Assembly (NCBI GenBank): GCA_027482985.1
Contig: JAIXVO010000060.1
Coordinates: 1-6,951 of the forward strand
Length of the DNA: 6,951 nucleotides
Reading direction: 5' to 3'
Source: Cyanobacteriota bacterium
GTDB lineage: Bacteria; Cyanobacteriota; Cyanobacteriia; Leptolyngbyales; Leptolyngbyaceae
Positions 1-5,456 of the stretch are shown here, piece by piece. The notes beneath the pieces are model-generated. The model saw nothing but the letters and a program-made list of their open reading frames with translations, made no database searches and was not told the DNA's origin. The position numbers were made by a program, and so were the translations under genes. Every line of letters starts with the position of its first letter. Within the stretch, counting starts at the first letter, position 1.

Positions 1-114
1 AAAATAAACTAACAGATCTTGATTGAACAGCAGTGGCCCCAGGATCGGCAGTTGGCTCAGTCCTGGAATCGCGATCGCGCTTTCAGGACTTTTTTGGTTA
101 TGGGCGATCGCGAT
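1..114 (-). pseudogene. 5'-truncated remnant of a BMP-type (nucleoside/simple sugar) ABC transporter permease, running off the window
   Basis: Read on the minus strand from 114 to 1, an open frame of 38 codons contains IPGLSQLPILGPLLFNQD followed by LLVYF. From memory this closely resembles the periplasmic loop and next membrane helix in the middle of NupQ/YufQ-like inner-membrane permeases, which import nucleosides or sugars with a BMP-family binding protein. The frame is closed by a TGA at 115-117 and contains no ATG, GTG or TTG, so no usual start exists inside the window. The expected 100-plus N-terminal residues are not found in any frame upstream, where the ferredoxin gene lies only 17 bases away. 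I infer a gene that lost its 5' part. The opposite strand is also open here and reads as a hydrophobic peptide, but matches nothing I know. The rest of the gene lies outside the window, so its state there is unknown. Confidence 0.5.
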
Positions 115-131
115 TCAGTTCGATGTCACGA

Positions 132-434
132 TTAGACCAGGCTGTAATCTTCCAGGGCAATTTCTAGCACACAATCAGAGGTGGGTTTGGCGACGCAGGT
201 CAACACATATCCCTCGTCTAATTGGGCATCGGTGTAAAAAATTTGCTCCTCTTGATCCACCGTGCCGGAAATGATTTTACCTTCGCAGGCGGCACAAGCG
301 CCGACGACACATTCAAAGGGTAATTTAATCCCTTGTTCGACCGCTTCCATCAGAATGGCTTCGGTGTCGGGAACGGCGATCGTGCGTTCAAAATTCTGTT
401 TCCGGTCAATCAGAGTGACTTGATAAGTTGCCAT
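132..434 (-). CDS. plant-type [2Fe-2S] ferredoxin (PetF-like paralogue)
   Basis: This is a soluble one-electron carrier of 100 residues, the usual length for the plant/cyanobacterial type. The cluster ligands are C42, C47, C50 and C80, in the canonical C-x4-C-x2-C-x29-C spacing. In photosynthetic PetF the loop between the first ligands reads CRAGACSTC; here it reads CVVGACAAC, so the usual Arg, Ser and Thr become Val, Ala and Ala. F66 and E95 align with Phe65 and Glu94 of Anabaena ferredoxin, which are important for contact with ferredoxin-NADP reductase. The C-terminus is EDYSLV rather than the common EEDLY. I therefore favour a minor paralogue over the main photosystem I acceptor, but its partner is unknown. 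No Shine-Dalgarno is seen before the ATG. The gene appears monocistronic: upstream is a palindromic repeat and downstream the permease remnant. Confidence 0.93.
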   Translation of the reverse strand: MATYQVTLIDRKQNFERTIAVPDTEAILMEAVEQGIKLPFECVVGACAACEGKIISGTVDQEEQIFYTDAQLDEGYVLTCVAKPTSDCVLEIALEDYSLV

Positions 435-482
435 TGCCAGAACCCAAATGAAGGTTTTTTAGACTTGCGAATCCCTAATCAC

Positions 483-604
483 TAACTGACAAAGTTCTCT
501 GTAGGTTGGGTTGAACATTGTGAAACCCAACACTAATCTGAGTCTTGTTGGGTTACGCTAGCGCTAACCCAACCTACGTAAGCATTCTGAAGTTTTGTCG
601 GTTA
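483..604. repeat. nested palindromic intergenic repeat (REP-like)
   Basis: GTAGGTTGGGTT at 501-512 is perfectly inverted as AACCCAACCTAC at 566-577. Inside it, AACCCAACA (524-532) pairs with TGTTGGGTT (546-554), and a small CGCTAGCG palindrome lies at 557-564. Outside it, TAACTGACAAA (483-493) is mirrored by TTTGTCGGTTA (594-604) with one mismatch. From memory, the GTAGGTTGGGTT/AACCCAACCTAC unit is a dispersed intergenic repeat common in cyanobacterial genomes. It can fold as an extended hairpin or branched structure. It lies 49 bases upstream of the ferredoxin start and could shape its transcript, but this is unproven. Confidence 0.75.
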
Positions 605-948
605 ATTAGAGGCTCATCTTAGCTCATCCTGATCGATCGCCCGGACGTTTGTTGTATCTGGAGTTACGCGATCGCGCCAGTTAATTGTTTCCTGACAAAG
701 TAACTTTTTTCAAACTGATAGGAATGAGTTTTTTCAGCCTTGAATCAGAGGCATCACCGCAGATTGGGTGTGCAGAAACGGTCATTTTAGAGAGAAGCTT
801 AAGATTAGCAAAAGATCACTTGAAGGAATGTTGCGCAAGCTGCAAAGAAATGTTTGGAAAAGCTCAAAAAAATTTGTGCCGGGGTGCTTGTCACCTTCCA
901 GCCGTTTTTTGACAATAACAATAATCCAACTTGATTTGGAGCGACTAT

Positions 949-972
949 CTATTCAGTCCAAACTATTCAGTC
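949..972 (+). repeat. 10-bp direct repeat in the leader of the Nif11-domain gene
   Basis: CTATTCAGTC occurs at 949-958 and again at 963-972, a 14-bp period, ending directly at the ribosome binding site of the downstream gene. Two copies this close to the start could be an operator or a translational control element, or simply a small tandem duplication. Only the repetition itself is seen. Confidence 0.6.
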
Positions 973-980
973 AAAGGAAG
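973..980 (+). promoter_or_regulatory. ribosome binding site of the Nif11-domain gene
   Basis: AAAGGAAG lies four bases before the ATG at 985 and resembles a Shine-Dalgarno site, unlike the sequences before the other genes here. It supports 985 as the start over the upstream in-frame TTG at 931. Confidence 0.65.
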
Positions 981-984
981 CATT

Positions 985-1200
985 ATGGCTGCTAATCAAA
1001 TCAAAGCCTTCTCCCAAAAAGCCCTCACCGATTCTGAGCTTCAGGACAAGCTGAAGCAGTGCGAACGCGCCAAAGAATTGGTGGCGTTGAGCCAAGCATA
1101 TGGCTTTCAATTTGCCGAAGAGGAACTTTATCCCCCGAACGAACCCCAATTTGTACCCGAACAGTTACATCCCAAATTGGTCAAAGCCTTGTTGCGGTAA
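985..1200 (+). CDS. small Nif11-domain protein
   Basis: The product has 71 residues. Residues 6-48 (AFSQKALTDSELQDKLKQC, then ...ALSQAYGFQFAEEEL) match the Nif11/Nif11-like leader domain: an amphipathic helix, a D-x-E-L-Q-x-K-L core, an 'A-K-E-L-V-A-L-A-x-x-x-G-F' helix and an acidic 'x-EEL' end. In this family the domain serves either as the leader of ribosomal peptide precursors or as a stand-alone protein of unknown role, first noted near nitrogen-fixation genes. The tail (49-71) is Pro-rich and then basic, has no GG/GA leader cleavage motif, and contains no Cys, Ser or Thr, so it is not a lanthipeptide or cyclodehydrated core. No modification enzyme or transporter lies nearby, and no nif genes are in view. 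I infer a stand-alone Nif11-domain protein of unknown function. The start is set by the AAAGGAAG site. Confidence 0.8.
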   Translation: MAANQIKAFSQKALTDSELQDKLKQCERAKELVALSQAYGFQFAEEELYPPNEPQFVPEQLHPKLVKALLR

Positions 1201-1260
1201 GGCTTTCATCGGGTAAGTCATGGAGTTGGTGCAGGTTTAGCGTCTAGTTCTTGAGCAAGT

Positions 1261-2679
1261 TTAGGTTTCAATGGGTTGCAATTCGCTGGGCTGCTCATCG
1301 GTAAAATTCAGCAGGTCTAGCGCTTCCGGGTTCGCAATCAGTTCTTTCGCCAGCAAATACCCGGCGATCGTCCAGGTTTGGTATTTGCGAGATTCTTTGC
1401 CAATTAAGCGCCCATCGGGGCCATCGTAGTATTCCGGCCAGTTATCCAGGAGTAAGCGGCGTTCGGCCACCGCGATCGCATGGTGCGCCAGTTCAGTCCG
1501 ATTCATCTTGCGGGCGGCTGCCGTCAACATCCACAACAACACGGGCCAACTGCCGCCATTGTGATAAGACCAGGGGCGATTTTTGGGATCACAGCCCGTT
1601 ACTGTCCGCCAATCTCCATCTTCCAACGCGGGATAGCACAGCTTCATCGGCATTTGCCCAATCAAATCACTCCAGCGCAATTCAATCAGGTTCAAAATTT
1701 GGTGAGATTGCTGCTCATCCGCCAGCGACGAGATGATCGCCATCAGATTGCCGATCGAGAAGAAGCGACAATCCATTTGGGATGGTCCTAAATTCCCAGC
1801 TAAAAAGCCCCCCGCTTCCGGTAACCACTTCGCCAGCCGATAAAACGGAATCGAATCAGAATAAATGTTGAACTGGTTCAGCGCCTCTTCGCCGTACTCT
1901 TCCACCCGCAGACGGTAAATCACATTCAGGCGATCGGTATCCAGCCAGTAATGTTCGCGAATTTGTTTGAGCAACGGTTTCGCCCGACAGTCGATCGCAT
2001 CCAACATTTGCTGATTCGTCGCGTTCGGCACCAGCAATTCGGCACTCGCTCGCAACGCCGCATAAAACAGGGATTGAATATCCAGCGGATGCCCATACAA
2101 CCCCATGCGACGGTCAATCATGCTGGCTCCATCCGGCACTAACACCATCGGGTACATATCAAACCGCGTCACCAGGCACAGAGTCAGAATCAGCCGAATC
2201 CCCTCCTGAAAGTCTTCCCGCTGCGCCAGTTCAAGATCCTGCGTCGCTTTGACATACGCCCGCAACAACACAATCCACCATAAACAAGCATCCGCCGGAG
2301 CCACCCGCCCGATCGCATGATCGCCAAAATCCGCCTTCAGATATTCCTGATCATTCAACATGGCAATCTTAAAACTGGCCGGCATTAAGCCCCGACTGGG
2401 TTTTGAACAATCCAGTTGAATTGTCTTCGGTTGCAGTTTTAAGGTCACTTCTAAAAAATTGCGGACAATATCCGTTTGCCCCTTCACCAAAAAAATCAGC
2501 GCCGAAGAAATGAAATCTCGGACAAAACACTGGTCATAATTCAGCGCCGCAATGTCAGGATCACGCGCCGCGATCGTCCCCACGGGATGCCCCCGGAAAT
2601 ACATGACCGATTTTTCCAGCAATTCCCAGGCTTGTTCTTCAATCAATCGCTTACCCAAGTGCCTCCACTCCTTCGCCAT
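1261..2679 (-). CDS. neutral/alkaline invertase, glycoside hydrolase family 100
   Basis: This cytoplasmic enzyme hydrolyses sucrose to glucose and fructose. The 472 residues are the normal length for cyanobacterial GH100 enzymes (Anabaena InvA/InvB), with no signal peptide. Family landmarks appear in order: [10 protein letters not shown] (47-56), the block [19 protein letters not shown] (124-142), [17 protein letters not shown] (186-202), [18 protein letters not shown] (368-385) and NWPEYYDG (413-420). By position relative to Anabaena InvA (Asp188, Glu414 as I recall), D189 and E416 are the probable catalytic acid and nucleophile; both are present. The usual VDSGLWW stretch reads ADACLWW here. 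The gene converges on the Nif11-domain gene with a 60-base gap and diverges from chlM across a short spacer with a C/T-rich tract. No Shine-Dalgarno precedes the ATG. Sucrose breakdown in cyanobacteria is tied to carbon storage and osmotic adjustment. Confidence 0.95.
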   Translation of the reverse strand: MAKEWRHLGKRLIEEQAWELLEKSVMYFRGHPVGTIAARDPDIAALNYDQCFVRDFISSALIFLVKGQTDIVRNFLEVTLKLQPKTIQLDCSKPSRGLMPASFKIAMLNDQEYLKADFGDHAIGRVAPADACLWWIVLLRAYVKATQDLELAQREDFQEGIRLILTLCLVTRFDMYPMVLVPDGASMIDRRMGLYGHPLDIQSLFYAALRASAELLVPNATNQQMLDAIDCRAKPLLKQIREHYWLDTDRLNVIYRLRVEEYGEEALNQFNIYSDSIPFYRLAKWLPEAGGFLAGNLGPSQMDCRFFSIGNLMAIISSLADEQQSHQILNLIELRWSDLIGQMPMKLCYPALEDGDWRTVTGCDPKNRPWSYHNGGSWPVLLWMLTAAARKMNRTELAHHAIAVAERRLLLDNWPEYYDGPDGRLIGKESRKYQTWTIAGYLLAKELIANPEALDLLNFTDEQPSELQPIET

Positions 2680-2756
2680 GCCGAATTTTTAGAAGTTAGA
2701 TCTATAGTAGCGATCGCTTTACCTCTTGAACGCCGAACCCACAGAAGCATCACAAA

Positions 2757-2810
2757 CCCCCACCCCTCCCCTCCCTCCCCTTCCTCCCAACTCCCTCTCC
2801 CCCCGTGCCC
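2757..2810. repeat. C/T-only low-complexity tract; potential G-quadruplex on the minus strand
   Basis: The plus strand holds runs of three to six C separated mostly by single T or A. Read on the minus strand, 2780-2757 gives five consecutive G runs (4, 3, 4, 4 and 5 G) with one-base spacers, the pattern expected of a stable four-tetrad-like quadruplex. It lies 78 bases upstream of the invertase start on that gene's sense strand, and about 50 bases before the chlM start. C/T-rich tracts like this are frequent between cyanobacterial genes. A role in regulating either gene is inference. Confidence 0.7.
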
Positions 2811-2860
2811 AAAACTCGGTAGGATCAACACTGTTGAAAGAAGCACTTAAACCAACTGTT

Positions 2861-3544
2861 ATGACTGCACTTGATGATAAGACCGTCGTTCGGGATTACT
2901 TTAATGCCAAAGGGTTCGATCGCTGGCGCAATATTTACGGCGATGGCGAGGTCAACAAAGTCCAACTGGATATTCGAGTCGGTCATCAGCAAACCGTGGA
3001 TACCCTCCTGGGTTGGTTGCGGGATGATGGCAATCTCGCGAGTTTGACCATTTGTGATGCGGGCTGTGGGGTCGGCAGTTTGAGCATTCCCCTAGCGATC
3101 GCCGGCGCGACCGTCTTTGCCAGCGACATTTCCGAAAAAATGGTGGGTGAAGCCAAAGAGCGCGCTGTGGCAACTTTAGGCCAATCGAGTAATCCGACCT
3201 TTGCCGTTCAGGATTTAGAAACCTTGTCAGGGAAATATCACACGGTCGTTTGTTTGGATGTGTTGATTCACTATCCCCAGGACAAAGCCGCTGATATGAT
3301 TCAACATCTCAGTTCGCTGGCAGAATCGCGGCTAGTGCTTAGTTTTGCGCCCAAAACGGTGTTTTACCAATTGCTGAAAAAAGTCGGCGAACTGTTCCCC
3401 GGTCCCAGCAAAACCACCCGCGCCTACCTGCACAGTGAAGCTGACATTGTCCGCATCCTGGAAGCCCAGGGCTGGCAAATTCAACGCAACACGCTGACCA
3501 AAACCAGCTTCTACTTCTCCCGCATGTTAGAAGCCACCCGGTAA
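2861..3544 (+). CDS. chlM: Mg-protoporphyrin IX O-methyltransferase
   Basis: ChlM transfers a methyl group from S-adenosylmethionine to the C13 propionate of Mg-protoporphyrin IX, the step after Mg-chelatase in chlorophyll synthesis, at or near the thylakoid membrane. The 227 residues equal the usual cyanobacterial length. The N-terminal helix-arm VVRDYFNAKGFDRWRNIYG (9-27) is family-typical. CDAGCGVGS (65-73) is SAM motif I, D89 in FASDIS is the likely ribose-binding acid, and CLDVLIHYP (131-139) and TTRAYLHS (185-192) are conserved ChlM blocks. Y26 and H137 match Tyr28 and His139, reported to matter for catalysis in the Synechocystis enzyme (from memory). The frame stays open back to a TTG at 2726, but those 45 extra codons are the translated C/T tract (TPTPPLPPLPP) and do not belong to the family, so ATG 2861 is preferred. 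No Shine-Dalgarno is seen. Confidence 0.95.
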   Translation: MTALDDKTVVRDYFNAKGFDRWRNIYGDGEVNKVQLDIRVGHQQTVDTLLGWLRDDGNLASLTICDAGCGVGSLSIPLAIAGATVFASDISEKMVGEAKERAVATLGQSSNPTFAVQDLETLSGKYHTVVCLDVLIHYPQDKAADMIQHLSSLAESRLVLSFAPKTVFYQLLKKVGELFPGPSKTTRAYLHSEADIVRILEAQGWQIQRNTLTKTSFYFSRMLEATR

Positions 3545-3609
3545 CTCCAGCGGAGATCTGGGCGTTGCTGAAATCGAGAATGAAGCCATCCGATCCGCCC
3601 TCACCCTAG

Positions 3610-3630
3610 CCCTCTCCCAAAAGGAGAGGG
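3610..3630. repeat. hairpin 1 inside the MITE-like element
   Basis: CCCTCTCC (3610-3617) pairs perfectly with GGAGAGGG (3623-3630) around a five-base CAAAA loop. There is no T run after it on either strand, so it is not a canonical terminator, though it could still stall or stabilise transcripts arriving from chlM. Confidence 0.7.
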
Positions 3631-3646
3631 AACTAGATCTCTGGCT

Positions 3647-3668
3647 CCCTTCTCTCCAGGGAGAAGGG
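3647..3668. repeat. hairpin 2 inside the MITE-like element
   Basis: CCCTTCTC (3647-3654) pairs perfectly with GAGAAGGG (3661-3668) around a six-base TCCAGG loop. Together with the first hairpin it makes the interior strongly structured, typical of small palindromic elements. Confidence 0.7.
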
Positions 3669-3709
3669 TTGGGGATGAGGGCAATTCAGACTGCTATTCA
3701 GCAACGCCG

Positions 3710-3742
3710 AGATCTGCGAGATTGATCAAGTCTTGCAGATCT
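3710..3742 (+). terminator. terminator-like hairpin downstream of chlM, displaced by the MITE
   Basis: AGATCTGCGAG (3710-3720) pairs with CTTGCAGATCT (3732-3742) around an 11-base loop. In plus-strand RNA all 11 positions pair, one as G-U (3718/3734); in minus-strand RNA the same position is a C-A mismatch, favouring a role for chlM transcripts. No U run follows. Without the inserted element the stem would begin about ten bases after the chlM stop, a usual terminator position. Confidence 0.45.
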
Positions 3743-3761
3743 GGTTCACCTCGCAGACCGG

Positions 3762-5288
3762 CTACCCTTGACTCGATCCTAAGATCATGAGGCTGAGTAA
3801 GGTGCCCGTGTTCCAGAGGCTGTGGAGCAGCATGGAGGCGAGGAGGTTGCGCGATCGCGCGTAGACAAAGCCCAACACCATCCCCAATACCGTCAGCGGC
3901 AACACTTCTGAGAGGCTGAGGTGAGCCACGGCAAAGATCAGGCTGCTGAGGGCGATCGCTCCCCAAACGGGCATATAGCGGGTGAGGGAGGGCAACAAAA
4001 AGCCGCGAAACAGAATTTCTTCAAAAATGGGCGCGGCGATCGCGGCGGTGACGAAGAAGATTACCAAAGCAGCGGTATTCCGTTCTTCCAGGGCGATCGG
4101 CAAAATCGGATTACTGCCGCCCTTGCCTTGCCAGATGCGTTGATTAATCAGCGAAATGATGATCACCAGCGGTAAGGCCGCAAAGTACCCCCCCAACCCC
4201 CACAGCGGCCAGCGCCCCCACAGCGACACCTGAAACCAGCCAGCGGGTAGCGGCAAATATTCGCGAATCGAGAAATATAGTACACCGAGTCCACCTGCCG
4301 CCAGCGTCAGGTAATTCAGCAGGATCAGCAAGGCTTTGCCGCGATCGCTCAGGGCCAGGTCTGCCAGCAAAGGCGTTTGCCGCAACAGACTGAAGGCGAC
4401 GGGCAACACCACCTGTCCCACCAAAAAGAAGCCGATAATCAACACCTGCCAGACGATTTCCCCATCCCAGGGCGTTGTCCATTCGGGAATGGAAGCGCCA
4501 GAGAGTAAGGCTTGCTTGCGTTGCACCAACCATTGCCCGACCAGAAACAGCAGAATCCCAGCGCCGATAATGCAGCCGATCACCGGGATGCCTGTAATCA
4601 GCGCCAGTTGATCAAAGGCTTGTTCTGCCGTCTGTTGTTGCGCCTGAGCTAACTCCTGCAAGGCTTCCGGGCGCTCTTGTAACTGGTAAAGTTGCGTCAG
4701 GGCTTGCGCTTCAAACCACCCTTCCAAATTGCGCTTCACCACCGATTCGGCATCGGGCAACAGTTGGGGCGGTTGCGTCCAGAGTCCGGTTAATACCTGC
4801 GCTGTCGTCGCCAGTTGGTGCAGATTTTGCGTAGTCGCTGTTTGCGCCGCGATCGCCCAGGTTTTGAGGGCTTCATCCACCTGACCTTGCTGCACTTCCA
4901 AAATGCCCAGATGCAAGTCGAGTTCGGTAATCAAGCGACTGAGTTTCTGACTCGTCTCGGTTAAGCGCTTGACCTCGGCGGGTTCTGGCGGGGAGTCCGT
5001 TTGCAGTAAGTCCTGCGATTTGGTCAAATTCTGTTGCGCCTGATCGCGGACAGTCTGGTACTGAGTTTGTGCCGCTTTGACGGGTTCCGTGCCGACTAAA
5101 GTGCGAGTCGCGATCGCCAGATTGTCGTCCGTGGCGCGGAGTTCAGTCACCTGTAACAGCAAGTTGGTTTGATACAGCTCCAGGCGGCTTTGAATCTGGG
5201 GCTGGTTCCAACTACTGAGCAAATCCTGACCCATGAGCCAGACTGCAAAGATGGTCAGGACGATAAGAATGATTCGCTTCAGTGTCAT
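3762..5288 (-). CDS. CPBP-family intramembrane metalloprotease (CAAX protease/Abi type) with long N-terminal extension
   Basis: This is a 508-residue integral membrane protein. The C-terminal third carries the CPBP/Abi signature: EEILFR with E423, E424 and R428, then FAVAH with H456, then HSLWN with H489 and N493, the residues expected to bind the catalytic metal in this Rce1-related family. An N-terminal anchor (about 5-20) is followed by a roughly 200-residue soluble part (30-230) rich in Gln, Ala, Leu and Glu, predicted helical and possibly TPR-like or coiled coil, probably outside the cytoplasm. Hydrophobic segments then lie near 232-254, 278-300, 318-339, 360-381, 404-421, 439-457, 462-476 and 482-502. 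Minimal CPBP proteins are about 200-300 residues, so the N-terminal part is an addition. Substrate unknown. Some plant relatives (BCM proteins) influence chlorophyll synthesis, but adjacency to chlM is convergent and weak support. No Shine-Dalgarno is seen. Confidence 0.9.
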   Translation of the reverse strand: MTLKRIILIVLTIFAVWLMGQDLLSSWNQPQIQSRLELYQTNLLLQVTELRATDDNLAIATRTLVGTEPVKAAQTQYQTVRDQAQQNLTKSQDLLQTDSPPEPAEVKRLTETSQKLSRLITELDLHLGILEVQQGQVDEALKTWAIAAQTATTQNLHQLATTAQVLTGLWTQPPQLLPDAESVVKRNLEGWFEAQALTQLYQLQERPEALQELAQAQQQTAEQAFDQLALITGIPVIGCIIGAGILLFLVGQWLVQRKQALLSGASIPEWTTPWDGEIVWQVLIIGFFLVGQVVLPVAFSLLRQTPLLADLALSDRGKALLILLNYLTLAAGGLGVLYFSIREYLPLPAGWFQVSLWGRWPLWGLGGYFAALPLVIIISLINQRIWQGKGGSNPILPIALEERNTAALVIFFVTAAIAAPIFEEILFRGFLLPSLTRYMPVWGAIALSSLIFAVAHLSLSEVLPLTVLGMVLGFVYARSRNLLASMLLHSLWNTGTLLSLMILGSSQG

Positions 5289-5360
5289 GGGGAATGGGGG
5301 AAATGCTCAACGATCCAGGATAGAATGCTTCTGGTTTTGATTGGGGCGATCGCGCCCATT

Positions 5361-5386
5361 TTGATCGGCGTTAACGGTTGATCGGC
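5361..5386. repeat. paired TTGATCGGC sites around CGTTAACG in the divergent spacer
   Basis: TTGATCGGC occurs at 5361-5369 and 5378-5386, with the palindrome CGTTAACG at 5369-5376 between them. The 17-base spacing in the intergenic region between the protease and phosphatase genes would suit a regulator dimer, but part of the repeat may simply reflect HIP1-like GATCG richness. Confidence 0.4.
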
Positions 5387-5456
5387 ATCAAAGATGATTA
5401 CGCTGCTGCTTCTCTCAATCAACTTCCATTGATCACCCTCATCCCTTTCCTTCACT

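Larger units (their letters stand above)
435..984. other. 550-bp intergenic region without a convincing gene
   Basis: This gap separates the ferredoxin start from the Nif11-domain gene start. It contains the nested palindromic repeat (483-604), one HIP1-type site near 669-676, and the leader of the Nif11 gene with a short direct repeat (949-972). The 10-mer CTGACAAAGT occurs twice, at 486-495 and 692-701. Short open frames across 685-995 lack good start sites and resemble nothing I know. A TTGACA hexamer at 909-914 has no good partner at -10 spacing. No tRNA-like or recognised riboswitch structure was seen. Confidence 0.6.
3553..3716. mobile_element. MITE-like non-autonomous element (3561-3708) with 8-bp target duplication
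   Basis: GGCGTTGCTGAA at 3561-3572 is perfectly inverted as TTCAGCAACGCC at 3697-3708. GAGATCTG directly flanks both ends (3553-3560 and 3709-3716), the signature of transposition into an 8-bp target. The 148-bp interior holds two hairpins and no gene. An outer imperfect inverted repeat (CCCTCACCCTAGCCCTCTCCC-like, 3598-3618 with 3659-3681) resembles a CCCTCACCC.../...GATGAGGG repeat widespread in cyanobacteria. A transposase elsewhere in the genome with the same GGCGTTGCTGAA ends must have moved it; 8-bp duplications occur in ISAs1-type and some IS4-type elements, but I cannot assign the family. It inserted between converging genes, nine bases after the chlM stop. Confidence 0.82.

Noticed and set aside
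23..274. Plus-strand open frame with a hydrophobic stretch over the permease fragment
   Set aside because: It starts at TTG and runs into the antisense of the ferredoxin gene. The minus-strand reading matches a known family, so this is probably a mirror of it.
598..700. CRISPR or tandem array suggested by recurring GTTAATT and CTGACAAAGT words
   Set aside because: Only two copies of each, irregular spacing and no conserved repeat length.
881..910. GGTG-CTTGT-CACC hairpin followed by a T run as a terminator
   Set aside because: The stem has only four to five pairs, the T run is not adjacent, and no gene ends here.
685..912. Small Cys-rich open frame (62 residues from ATG 724, with CCASC and CRGAC) upstream of the Nif11 gene; considered as a secreted peptide or RiPP core
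   Set aside because: The longer form starts at a TTG; ATG 724 has a purine stretch directly adjacent rather than properly spaced. There is no leader or signal peptide, the sequence is not recognised, and an overlapping frame is equally open.
909..937. TTGACA at 909-914 as -35 of a promoter for the Nif11 gene
   Set aside because: No acceptable -10 hexamer lies 16-18 bases downstream (the sequence there is TGATTT).
1926..2142. Overlapping small frames on both strands within the invertase gene
   Set aside because: They lie entirely inside a complete GH100 gene and show no independent signals.
4144..4533. 129-residue minus-strand open frame inside the protease gene
   Set aside because: It overlaps the CPBP gene in another frame, and no family features are visible; the protease reading carries complete motifs.
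5321..5326. TAGAAT as -10 box for the phosphatase gene
   Set aside because: No -35 element at suitable spacing, and it lies 130 bases before the start; too weak to report as a promoter.
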